Program-made: the position numbers and the translations under genes
NCBI RefSeq assembly: GCF_000002235.5
Contig: NW_022145537.1
Location: forward strand, 248,001 to 312,000
Direction of reading: 5' to 3'
DNA: 64,000 nucleotides
Source of the DNA: Strongylocentrotus purpuratus
Taxonomy: Eukaryota; Echinodermata; Echinoidea; Camarodonta; Strongylocentrotidae
In this document: positions 45,801 to 52,149 of the stretch, piece by piece
Layout of the letters: every line of letters starts with the position of its first letter
How positions within the stretch are numbered: the first letter of the stretch is position 1
The notes under the pieces: model-generated
Seen by the model: only the letters and a program-made list of their open reading frames with translations
What the model was told of the DNA's origin: nothing
The model's database searches: none

Positions 45801-46650
45801 AATCGCATGAGCTTTATACTCTTCAGGTTTGGTAAATCATGTAGCGGTTATGCGGAGTGATTAATAAGGTAGCAAACCAATTACTGCAATGGATACTTGA
45901 GGCCTCTTCAGATTGTAATGGCAAATCAGTGTTGAGTAATCATATAATAGTTATGAGGAGTGATTGATAGTGAACTTACTTGTAGCTGATGCCTCTTCCA
46001 ATACTTACGGCAGAATATACATTGTAGAATTTTACAGTGCAATTGAAACCCTTCAGCTTGATTTACTCTGTTAAATGTATCATAACATATTAAATGTAGA
46101 TGTGTGTGTTTCTATATTTGTTTGTATTTAACTTTACAATGTAAGCAAGTTATGTATTGTATGATAGGCAATAATCATCTTTTTATCTTTAACTTTCAAT
46201 CTCATCTACAGTAATTCTGAATTTGTCTTCTGTACTCTCACCATAAGCAGTTCATTTTCCCAAGCATTGATTTCATTGACTGCATCAGATGCTCATATGT
46301 CACCTAGTACCATTTTCCTCTTGGTATTCACAGCTGTTTATTTTTATTTGTTATTTTGTACTGTGATAGGTCACCCTTCAACCTACATTCTCAAGTGTAA
46401 CCTGAACCTGAGTTCTGCAAGAGAGGTGAGCAAGACGTTCTCTCGCACCATAGAGGTGGAGTACCACACCCCTCACACCACCGCTTCCAAGACGACTGTA
46501 CGCTCCCTGGCCGTCTCCAGTGAGAAGTCTCCGGAGAAGAGGATACGCTACATGGCAACCTACGAGTACCAGGTGCAGATTGAGGACAACTATATCCGGC
46601 ATTCTCTGGTCGAGGACAACGATGCGCCCGGAAGATGTTTGCAGCAGTGA
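15607..46650 (+). CDS. STON2: stonin (STON2 / stoned B-like endocytic adaptor), whole gene span of five coding exons
   Basis: Join of 15607-15853, 33491-35815, 36128-36286, 44127-44234 and 46370-46650: 3120 nt, about 1039 residues. Human STON2 is about 905 and fly stoned B about 1260. Stonins are cargo adaptors for clathrin-mediated endocytosis of synaptotagmin-type proteins at the plasma membrane. They bind AP-2 through WVxF motifs, EH-domain proteins through NPF motifs, and cargo through a mu homology domain. All of these are visible: WVSF (residue 4), WVKF (49), WVKF (150), WVQF (193), NPF (316, 346, 391), a stonin homology domain from about 579 and a mu homology domain from about 716 to the end. 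Every junction has GT and AG, and every intron is phase 1. Orthology to STON1 versus STON2 cannot be settled here. The motif set favours STON2/stoned B. Confidence 0.93.
15854..16034. other. start of stonin intron 1, nothing recognised
   Basis: Intron 1 runs 15854-33490 (GTACGT donor, pyrimidine-rich ATGCAG acceptor). This first part shows no repeat or ORF of interest and ends with the left ACCTAGTCT target duplication (16026-16034). Confidence 0.6.
16035..16127. mobile_element. 93-bp perfect palindrome with 9-bp target duplication
   Basis: Two 46-nt arms are exact reverse complements around a single A at 16081. The element begins TAGACCGAAAGC and ends GCTTTCGGTCTA. It is flanked by ACCTAGTCT at 16026-16034 and again at 16128-16136, a 9-bp direct repeat. 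A 9-bp duplication fits Mutator-like elements (MULEs) best, but such a short element with nothing but arms cannot be assigned firmly. As a transcript in stonin intron 1 it would form a nearly perfect hairpin. Confidence 0.75.
16152..16542 (-). mobile_element. tRNA-derived SINE
   Basis: Reading on the minus strand from about 16536, the head is tRNA-like: an A box TGGCTCAGTCGG (16514-16525) and a B box GGGTTCGACTCC (16471-16482) in the order and spacing of an RNA polymerase III promoter. The 3' side of the cloverleaf does not pair as a working tRNA. A roughly 300-bp body follows, containing GGGGCCTCCATTTAACG-type words. It is flanked by TCTAGACCT at 16143-16151 and 16543-16551, a good 9-bp target duplication. 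It lies antisense in stonin intron 1. Confidence 0.8.
16950..17105 (-). mobile_element. LINE RT C-terminal relic
   Basis: Minus-strand reading gives HRVLNDWNSLPELVV, then SVNSFKARLDNHW and a stop soon after. This is a standard end of jockey/CR1-type RT polyproteins. About 50 codons remain. Sequence between the SINE and this relic (16552-16949) has nothing recognisable. Confidence 0.65.
17118..17930. repeat. direct repeat pair flanking an RT fragment
   Basis: About 230-240 bp beginning GGAAACCTGTATACTTTC, followed by GACTGACTGACTG and CATCAATA(A/G)CCCAC words, occurs at about 17122-17360 and again at about 17608-17850 in the same orientation with roughly 85% identity by eye. Between them, 17390-17510 (+) encodes ITHGVPQGSILGTLLFLIYI, the RT motif 4 region of a LINE. 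The copies could be two insertions of one short element or a local duplication. Confidence 0.55.
17390..17510 (+). pseudogene. LINE reverse transcriptase fragment
   Basis: The short open frame holds GVPQGSILGTLLFLIYINGL, a diagnostic piece of the RT finger-palm region of non-LTR elements. No other RT motif is joined to it: the YxDD box is missing and the frame ends shortly after. It is a relic of about 40 recognisable codons. Confidence 0.6.
18214..18561. mobile_element. MITE with ATGACCGTTACCA ends
   Basis: The left end ATGACCGTTACCA and the right end TGGTAACGGTCAT are inverted copies. The interior has loose repeats of TCCTTGAAAT and AAATAGGGGT about 50-60 bp apart. No coding capacity and no certain target duplication. 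Confidence 0.55.
18562..20306. other. stonin intron 1, no gene seen; one GGA microsatellite
   Basis: AT-rich, with many TACATGTA words. A GGA/GAA repeat occupies about 19567-19629 and explains the P/S-rich minus-strand ORF there. I see no exon-like conservation, tRNA or transposon ends. Confidence 0.6.
21170..21900. repeat. array of TTGGACCAATTGG-type words inside the large element
   Basis: Left half carries TTGGACCAATTGG(C/G)CCCAT words and the right half (from about 21680) the inverted GGGCCAATTGGTCCAATTG words, so the array is itself an inverted repeat around an AT-rich centre. The 65-residue ORF at 21231 is a product of this array. Confidence 0.65.
22690..23285. repeat. about 136-bp tandem repeat inside the large element
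   Basis: Units contain AGGTGTCTTAAAACACCT, a palindromic word, then TTTAAATGGTAGTCAAAG, CCGCGGTGATGATCTCGTGA and GGGCATACGTGA. The CCG(C/T)GG word falls at 22905, 23040 and 23177, so the period is 135-137 bp. Four or five copies, older ones to the left. A shorter array of about 46 bp (TGTTGGCATATTTC / TTGCACCAGTTGATGACTG) follows at about 23320-23465. Confidence 0.75.
24777..25934. other. stonin intron 1, nothing recognised
   Basis: AT-rich intronic DNA with TACATGTA words. The 75-residue ORF at 25524-25751 has no recognisable motif. Confidence 0.6.
25939..26440. mobile_element. complete TTAA-flanked MITE (piggyBac-like target)
   Basis: Left end AGGTAATACAAAGTTTTGG and right end CCAACACTTCGTAATACCT are imperfect inverted repeats, flanked by TTAA at 25935-25938 and 26441-26444. 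A TTAA target is characteristic of the piggyBac superfamily. No transposase. It is the full-length reference for the broken copies at 2650, 4255, 4868, 13030, 13650 and 14190. Immediately downstream lies a LINE whose sequence begins right after the TTAA. Confidence 0.75.
26445..28209 (+). mobile_element. 5'-truncated LINE with open reverse-transcriptase frame
   Basis: An uninterrupted frame from before 26548 to a TAG at 28207-28209 (553 codons from the first Met; RT-like residues such as SFRSVRNKVQREI already occur upstream from about 26480). RT motifs in order: LRPISITSVLARVFE, the DFSKAFDHIN box, GVPQGTKLGPIIF, KYVDDLSLLE (the YxDD catalytic box), NPTKCKTM, LLGITIQDNLKW, then the C-terminal EFGVPVWSSSL and LQRRALGIITG. 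No endonuclease domain, so it is 5'-truncated as LINE insertions usually are. The CR1/L2-like group is suggested by the motif style only. The intact frame suggests a fairly recent insertion, in sense orientation within stonin intron 1. Confidence 0.85.
28210..29906. other. LINE 3' sequence grading into unremarkable intron
   Basis: The first few hundred bases after the RT stop are AT-rich and probably LINE 3' UTR; no poly(A) tail or clear 3' tandem repeat marks its end. The rest of the stretch shows no gene. Confidence 0.45.
29909..30579. mobile_element. mariner-like foldback MITE with about 202-bp arms
   Basis: Left arm 29909-30110 and right arm 30378-30579 are inverted copies of roughly 90% identity by eye, sharing GAGTCAAAAAAAAGTTTAC and GACTTGCGCCAAAGT words. 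TA dinucleotides lie at both outer edges (29907-29908 and 30580-30581), the Tc1/mariner target. The roughly 270-bp loop contains a GATATTTGATATTCGATATTT-like micro-repeat and CA repeats. No ORF. Confidence 0.7.
30582..32182. other. stonin intron 1, nothing recognised
   Basis: AT-rich with TACATGTA words; no repeat ends, RNA genes or exon-like frames seen. Confidence 0.6.
32183..32900. mobile_element. repeat element with GCCTCCGC ends and 157-bp tandem units
   Basis: Starts with a strong hairpin, ATGCCTCCGCCACC / GGTGG...CGGAGGCAT (32184-32217), followed by CCGTCCGT repeats. It ends with GCGGAGGCTTC, an inverted copy of the start. Inside are four tandem units: TCTCAAGAACCA falls at 32273, 32430, 32587 and 32744, exactly 157 bp apart. 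Units also share GGTCAAAGGTCA(A/C)(A/G)GGTCA, which resembles nuclear-receptor half-sites but is here part of the repeat. Non-coding. Confidence 0.75.
32901..33490. other. end of stonin intron 1
   Basis: Contains an ATTCAT microsatellite at about 33386-33412 and the intron acceptor: a T-rich tract from 33460 ending ATGCAG at 33490. No other feature. Confidence 0.7.
33491..35815 (+). CDS. STON2: stonin coding exon 2 (AP-2/EH motifs, stonin homology domain, start of mu homology domain)
   Basis: Encodes residues 83-857 plus the first base of 858. N-terminal part: Ser-rich, with WVKF (150), WVQF (193), WTTF (369) and NPF motifs at 316, 346 and 391 (as GNPF, FNPF, GNPF). The middle is rich in Ala and Gln, with an A6 run near 425 and a Q-run near 493-500 from CAG/CAA codons. 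The stonin homology domain starts at GWPLKFRVPDKK (about 578) and includes EPFRELPL and HTVKLLYMSYKEKRK. The mu homology domain starts near MIKVVVSDE (716) and includes ISVDLNVLSFLSGSPDC and GLNDVQIKG, closely matching the human stonin-2 order. The exon ends GTACCAG before GTAATA. Reading through would give a false stop at 35961. Confidence 0.95.
36128..36286 (+). CDS. STON2: stonin coding exon 3 (mu homology domain)
   Basis: 159 nt, phase 1 on both sides, following a 312-nt intron (35816-36127). It encodes YQCENILVHIPVPDHWV and SYFRKPKRMGQSSIHAVIKR. This corresponds to the CENVMIRYPVPSEWV...FR region of vertebrate stonin-2, a core strand region of the mu homology domain. Acceptor TCTTTCAG, donor GTAAAT. 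Its length is a multiple of three. Confidence 0.93.
36287..43498. other. stonin intron 3, largely featureless
   Basis: About 7.2 kb of the 7.8-kb intron (36287-44126). Small features only: G-runs at about 37628-37640, 39686-39698, 39876-39885 and 40666-40677; a GGCAGATCCAGGATTC word beside the last; a CT microsatellite at 41120-41345; and a G22 run at 43434-43455. The many short ORFs have no recognisable content. Confidence 0.6.
43499..43929. mobile_element. 431-bp foldback element with TTAA at both ends
   Basis: Arms 43499-43711 and 43718-43929 are inverted copies of about 95% identity around a 6-nt loop (GCTGTG). The innermost 21 bp, GTGCTGCGTGACGTACGGGA and its partner, pair exactly. GACGTACGGGAC also occurs near the outer ends. 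TTAA occurs at 43501-43504 and 43924-43927, next to GGGCAGGTCC and GGACCTGCCC. A TTAA (piggyBac-like) or TA (mariner-like) target is possible. No coding capacity. It lies about 200 bp before stonin exon 4. Confidence 0.75.
44127..44234 (+). CDS. STON2: stonin coding exon 4 (mu homology domain)
   Basis: 108 nt, phase 1 on both sides. Encodes CLNPKILEISVGTAKYEHAY followed by RAVMWRIDRLPERTT, matching the LGTAKYEHAF...IVWRINRLPDK segment of vertebrate stonin-2. The acceptor is ACGACAG after a T-run, and the donor is GTATGT. Because it is symmetric, a duplicate of this exon could be spliced in without a frameshift. Four decayed copies lie just downstream in intron 4. Confidence 0.93.
44251..44919 (+). 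pseudogene. four decayed copies of stonin exon 4 in intron 4
   Basis: Copies at about 44251-44356, 44592-44690, 44717-44797 and 44834-44919 all keep the AA(G/A)TATGAACATGCC core or its close form. They also keep the order TGTGATGTGG or GTGGTTTGGA, then AGAGA.. and often GAACCACA(A/G)GTAAATGA, which is the exon 4 end with its donor. In the first copy the exon frame reads ACC AAG TAT GAA CAT GCC CGG TGA, so it stops early. Others have indels. Similarity to exon 4 falls with distance. None looks usable as an alternative exon. Confidence 0.75.
44419..44589. repeat. inverted repeat between the first two exon 4 copies
   Basis: About 52-bp arms with GCACTCATCAGAG and CTCTGATGAGTGC at corresponding places and AACAGAAAG/CTTTCTGTT at the inner ends; the spacer is about 65 bp. 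Probably a small MITE that separated two exon copies. No target duplication identified. Confidence 0.55.
44920..45345. repeat. intron 4 repeats: C/G-runs, LINE/SINE-type 3' tail
   Basis: A TGTGGTGTAGCTGCATGTA word is repeated twice (44963-45000), followed by a C22 run (45011-45032). 45040-45167 resembles the 3' tail of CR1/L2-mobilised SINEs: GGCACTATAGAAATGCC followed by ATT repeats. 45170-45340 is a relative of the repeat at 3061-3345 and ends in a G23 run (45316-45338). Confidence 0.5.
45346..46369. other. rest of stonin intron 4
   Basis: No repeats or exon copies recognised. The acceptor is a long T-rich stretch ending CTGTGATAG at 46369. Confidence 0.6.
46370..46650 (+). CDS. STON2: stonin terminal coding exon 5
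   Basis: Completes codon 947 and encodes 92 further residues to a TGA at 46648-46650. Key words HPSTYILKCNLNLSSAREVS, TIEVEYHTPHTTASKTTVRS, LAVSSEKSPEKRIRYMATYE and YQVQIED align with the HPHCFFCHLELGSDREVPS...VEFSMPTTSASKASVRS...YSAHYSYQV end of vertebrate stonin-2. The last residues (DNDAPGRCLQQ) have no counterpart there. The stop lies at the junction with a decayed duplicate of the exon. No close poly(A) signal was found: an ATTAAA lies at 47335-47340 and an AATAAA at 49285-49290. Confidence 0.93.
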
Positions 46651-47300
46651 AGACCACATTCCACTTCCCACCCACTCCAGGACTACTGTCCCCTTCCTAG
46701 CTGTCTTCTCTTTACCCTTTTTCTAGATGTTCCCAGTGAGAGGACATTCTACCTGGCCTTTTACAAGTACCGGGTGCAGACTGAAGACAGCTACATTTGC
46801 CCAGTATATGTCTGCAGCAGTGAAGACCACACCACTATTACAACCCCTCAAAGACAACGGTCCATTCTCTGGTTGACTGCCACGAAATGATTCAGAGCAG
46901 ATGATACACTTGTATCTATCTACCCGGTGCAGATTAATGATATCTGCATCAGATTCAGGTACTACTATTCTGCTCTTGTTTATTGCGAAGTACCCAATAC
47001 ATGTATGCAGCTGTGAAGACTACACCAGGCTCACCATCCCTTCCAAGACTACCCTCCTCTCCCTAGCCTTCTCAAGTAAGAAGTCCCCTGGACGACCAGA
47101 TGCATATCATATTCATATTCATATTCATATTTATTTCATTTCCAACAGGACGGCCGCACCAGGCATGCTGCAGTCCACGATGATGATACTGCTTTACCCA
47201 ATGCATGTCTGCAATAGTTAAAACCACACCCCTTCTTACCACCCCTCCAAGACCATTGTCTACCCTTTTGCTGCCTCTAATGATTCCTTTCTGCCACGTT
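46641..47300 (+). pseudogene. decayed tandem copies of stonin exon 5
   Basis: A unit of about 170-205 bp recurs after the stop. The word GCAGCAGTGAAGACCACA or its decay falls at 46641, 46814, 47007 and 47211. It lines up with GAGGTGGAGTACCACACC in the real exon (about 46453). Each copy then resembles CCTCACACCACC...TTCCAAGACGACTGT, GCCGTCTCCAGTGAGAAGTC and TACGAGTACCAGGTGCAGAT (for example TACAAGTACCGGGTGCAGAC near 46765 and CTCAAGTAAGAAGTCCCCTG near 47071). Frames are broken by stops and indels. The fourth copy is interrupted by an ATTCAT microsatellite (47106-47135). Confidence 0.75.
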
Positions 47301-50165
47301 TTTTTAGGAGAAAAGAGAATTCCGGTCATATTCCATTAAACATTCACAAATTTTCACCTGACCAAAACTATTACATCATCATTCCACTGTATATTCCAAA
47401 GTTTATATTCCAGTTAAATGTAAGTTTAGGAGGATTTTTGCATTTTAGGGTAAATGATTACCATTTGAAATCTGTGTGGTTTTTGGGGTCAGTGTTAGTT
47501 CAGTGATCCAAGAATACAGGTATGAAAAGCCAAATTGCTAACATTCTATTCCAAAAAGATGAGGTGCTCAACTCATTTCTAAAAGTGGGTTGATCTTCAT
47601 ATTAAAAAGAAAAAATTGACACAGAATAGGTGCAAGATTGAAAGTGGTGTATGTATGCATGTAGTGACCTTATTGATATGTTATGTATGTTAGACAGACT
47701 GGCAGTTTGCTTGCTTTTCAACCAATCTACAACTCGATATCATCCCTATTCTTTATTTCAATTAATAATAATGTGATAATCAACATTACTCAGTAAAAAT
47801 TATCAGGAATATATATATATTAATTTGTATACATGTACACATATTCCTAAGAATAGAATTCCCTCTCCCTCTAATTGTAGATTATACATATAAACTTTCC
47901 ATGTCCAGTACACATACCTGCTAACCATGAGTGTCAAAATGTGAGGTTTCTTTGACAGAAGCACCTTCATATTGATACTAATGTGAGAAAGCTGATACAG
48001 GCCTACGTTAGAAATATAACTATAAATGTAGACGTATGATGGAAGTGTACAGTAATGTATGTTGCAGCGTCTGTATTTTTATGAAGACATTTTTGTTAGA
48101 GATGTCCTTTTTATAAAAAAGTATACGCAATTATGCTCCTACAATTTCTGCATAGGTGTACTTACCTCAATTTTTTTATCTATGGGAAGGGAGTGTGCGT
48201 TCATGTAATTTGGTTTTTACAGACGTGTACATGTATCAATCTGATATGATTATTTACGTCTGGGGACTGACCTCTAACGTCACCATCCGAAAAAAGTGAC
48301 TTAGTTTCGAAGCGGGGTCCGTCTGAGTCAATTTTACGCATAAGGATTTACGCATACTGCCATCTGCTGCTCACAATGTCTCAGTGTGTTGATAGCCGAG
48401 GCCCACAACAGATCACCAGTGTGATGAAGTTGCTCTTTGTACGCCTTCACCCAAAGATGGCGCAATTGAAAATATATCACAGCAATGGTAGCGTTGACGG
48501 TAAAATATCCTCCTTTTAAAGCCAAATTTAGTAATTCTTTATTCCATTTCGTAATCTTGGTGCTAAACTGTAGCTTAAATCACTGTGTACTTTTCGAGAA
48601 TCATTTTCACATTCTAATCAGCTACAGCGCCTTCTCTCAGAGGCCTATGAGAATTTTGAAAGCCTCACAATCTGTAATGCTGGATGGATGTCATGGGAGT
48701 GATTTTGAGTGAATCCACATTGAAGTGATATTGCAATTGTCTGGAGAAAAAAAAAGGAACTGTCACTGTTTGAAATGAAACAATGAGACACAAGTTACTG
48801 AATGTACTCAGTTGATGAGACAAATGCAAATAGATATTCATTGAAATATGAAATTAGATAAAGCAAGTGTGGGGATGCTTTCCAGATTTTGACTAATAAT
48901 GATATTTATTAATATAGTATTCACATAATTATAAGAAGTGTTATAATAATTGTCTAACACCTCTAAACATAACCTGTGTGACCAACAGTCTGTGCATCAT
49001 TAACTTGTGAAATATTGCGCACGATTATAACTTATAATTTACCACTTGTGCTGGATTACTGACTCTAACTCATTAAAATTGTGCATTTTAAGTACTAATG
49101 GTGTATATTTTTTTCTTTATACAATTCTAATACATTTATATTGTAATTTTTTTATTTATCGTATTAATTGTGGTTATAACTGTCTTTATGTAAATTAATG
49201 TGTTGTCTTTGTCTGCATCAAATGCATTATGATTCTTATTTTTTTTAATTTAATGTTCAAACAGCTATGACAATGGTTGCTTTAAATAAAAGTGCTGACT
49301 TTTTTTGGTGTACCGGTATGTTATTTTTTGTAACGGCAACTGGTTGCTGAAGAATTTGTGAAAGAAAAATAGATGTAAGTACCGATTGGACACTATTGAC
49401 AGTGACCCCCTGAGGACTGATATATAATCTTGCTAAGTGTTACTGGATTACTTTAACTTGGTGATGGTAGTAGGTATGGAGATGTTTATACTCAGTTGGC
49501 ACTTTCAATTTAAGTTATTTGGCATCATAATGAAAATCAAATATAAATCATAAGTACAGATTACCTTAATATGCCAGGACCCCTAAGAAGCAACATTTGC
49601 TTGTCAATGGGGCCCCCTCATAAGTTGAGCACTACTTTAAATGAAATTACAAACAAGACTGCTCTTGACTACATTCATGAAGCAAAGAAACATGGATATT
49701 CATAGTTCATTCTCTAACTATTAAATTAAAGTAAGGTACTTGCTTACTGTTTTATACCTTTATAGAAAATGCAATACTTTGCAACCGTTGAAAATCATGA
49801 TTTTGTTGCATAGTGGTACATGTAGAGTTGTAGATGTAGGACTATGTCATTATGACATGAAGCGGGTCAATACCTCTGCTACATTGAATAGGCTTGGTAT
49901 TACTTAAATCATCTTGCAGATATTTCAAATTACAATGTTTAATTAACAGACAATACCGACTATTATGCATTTTGGATTCTAAATACGTCATTTCGTGCCA
50001 ATCCTTTTATTGCTATTATAGCTATGTTTATAAACTGTACTGATTTTGTGTGTAGATTTCGAAAGAGATCGTTACAGAGAACTGTTCCGATTTTTTTCAA
50101 CACCTCTGTCTTTTGAGACCTACTCCTGCACCCACTGCAGCGGCAAGACATGGTTAAAGATTGTA
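47301..50165. other. intergenic, no gene seen
   Basis: AT-rich spacer between the convergent stonin and DMRT genes. It may include the stonin 3' UTR if the AATAAA at 49285 is used. The 63-residue minus-strand ORF at 48334-48525 has no family I recognise. Confidence 0.5.
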
Positions 50166-50337
50166 GAGTGAAACCTGTTTATAAAGATCACCCAAGGAAG
50201 ACAAGAAAAGTGGTCTTTATAGGCAGGTGGTCACTATGTAAAGGTTCCTTTAGTACATGCTTCAATGAGAAACAATTTTCAAGGGAAAAAAAAGTGTGGT
50301 CTTTGTAGACAGATGGTCACTAAAACAAGTTTGACTG
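50166..50337. mobile_element. pogo/mariner-like MITE
   Basis: Left end GAGTGAAACCTG and right end CAAGTTTGACTG are imperfect inverted repeats with TA at 50164-50165 and 50338-50339. Inside, GTGGTCTTTATAGGCAGGTG and GTGGTCTTTGTAGACAGATG repeat. Non-coding. Confidence 0.5.
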
Positions 50338-52140
50338 TACTATACAAAGTGTTGGTTATTGGGCTGGTGTATGATGCAAATATTCTGTGCGTAATCTGTT
50401 GTATGAACTACACATTTGTTAGCATAACTGAGCTGGCAGACAAGTGCTGAAAGATGAAAAAAAATCCATCCATTGGCAGAATATTGATGAAACATTGTGC
50501 CATGAAAGTCAAACAAACATTGATGTAGGTGTAACAAATGGCCTTCAGATTTCTGAGTAGACTATATGATGTCAAGATTTTCTATTTTGATGGATGTCTC
50601 GTGTTTACAGATGTATATTATTTTGTGTACATTCTGATGTTAAGCTGATAATGCCTAATAGCTGGAATGGGTCTATATTGATAGAACGTAAAAATGTTTG
50701 CCAATCTGTTGAAAGTGCCTATTTGTTCAGCCAATAATTACTCTTCACACCTTTGTATCTATTTTAAGACATACCGGTAGCAATAGGAACACATATTGCT
50801 TGCTTGGTCATCGTCTACAAATACAACTATTGACATACGTGAAAGTATTGCAAAGGCGTTGAAACGGTTTATGAAGGGGGTTATTTTGTAGAATTGTGCC
50901 TTTTAAAACATTAAAAAGCTCAAGAAATGTGTTTACATGTATGTATGTATGGCTTATATCTTTTCAAGATTTTCTATTCACACAGCCAAAAGTCTGCCAG
51001 TTTTATATGGTGAAATATTGCTAGATGCCTTGCTCAAACTTGATGCATTTTAAATCTTTGCTGTTTTTAATATAAAATATATAATATTTTGTGTACAGTA
51101 ACTTCTAAGAGAAACTACATGTACCTTTACAAATTGTAAATGGGACAAAAAATATTTTGGTTATAAAAATATGTTTATCTTATCAACGAATGTAAGATCT
51201 TTTATATTACTCGATTTCAATCAAATATAAAGTAATATTTGATGCAGCTCTATAAATACATCACTCAATGCTGAGTGCAGAAACTGCAATTCCAGTGTAT
51301 AGATCAGAGTGTTGTGTATGGTGCTATTTACAAATGATAGGTCTTTAACAGCTCTTTAGCACCAGTACCGACAACACTGAAGAATTTACAATGAATAAAT
51401 TAAAAGTGATCGTTACGCAATTAAATGTAATGTAAATAACTTGCTAACAGTAATCATAGGCTAGAAGAGAATAGTTCATGTGATACTGATGATGATGATT
51501 CACAGCATTTGTATGGCACCATATATCTGTTTCAAAAAACATTCAAAGGCGCGAGCTCCTCCAATAAAGTTAGCATTTAAATTTCTGAAGGAAAATGTGA
51601 GTTTTGAGTGAAGCTTTGAAGTCGAAATGTTCAAGCAATATTGCCTTGAAAATAAGAGTTAAAAAAATGTTATGGCACTCAGTACTGCTGGCTGCATTGC
51701 TAAATTTCATTTCGGTGTCTTTTTTTATTGTATTCATTGAAATAATTTTCTATTGTGCAGAGTAAAGTACACGTAGTTAGTATTGAAAATTAGGTGGAGT
51801 ACATAGTTATTTTGAAATAAATTATACTATTTTCTTCGGTGCTGGGGAACTCATCGTCATTTCCAGATAATCTATTCCAGATATTGTACACAGTTTTGTG
51901 AATAAATTATATTGCTATTAAATCAGAACGTATATAATTAGAAATATTTATTCAATTTCTTTTATTACCATAAAGAGTTGTTTCCAAGGTGTAAAGTGAA
52001 TGAGTTGAGCAAAGATACAGTCTGAAGACGAATTTTTGAGACTCCAAGCATAAAGATTGTTTTATTTTTTTTCTTCCTGTTTTTAATGTGTTTTTTTTCA
52101 GAAGAAAATTTTTATTCAATCATTCTTGAGCAAGAACAAA
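50338..52140. other. intergenic, nothing firm
   Basis: A minus-strand LINE/SINE-like 3' end may lie at 51480-51560 (complement reads GCCATACAAATGCTGTGAA then ATC repeats). Otherwise featureless. Confidence 0.45.
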
Positions 52141-52149
52141 ACAATAGAT

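Noticed and set aside
48334-48525. 63-codon minus-strand ORF
   Set aside because: No motif, no splice context and no similarity that I recognise. Too short to call.
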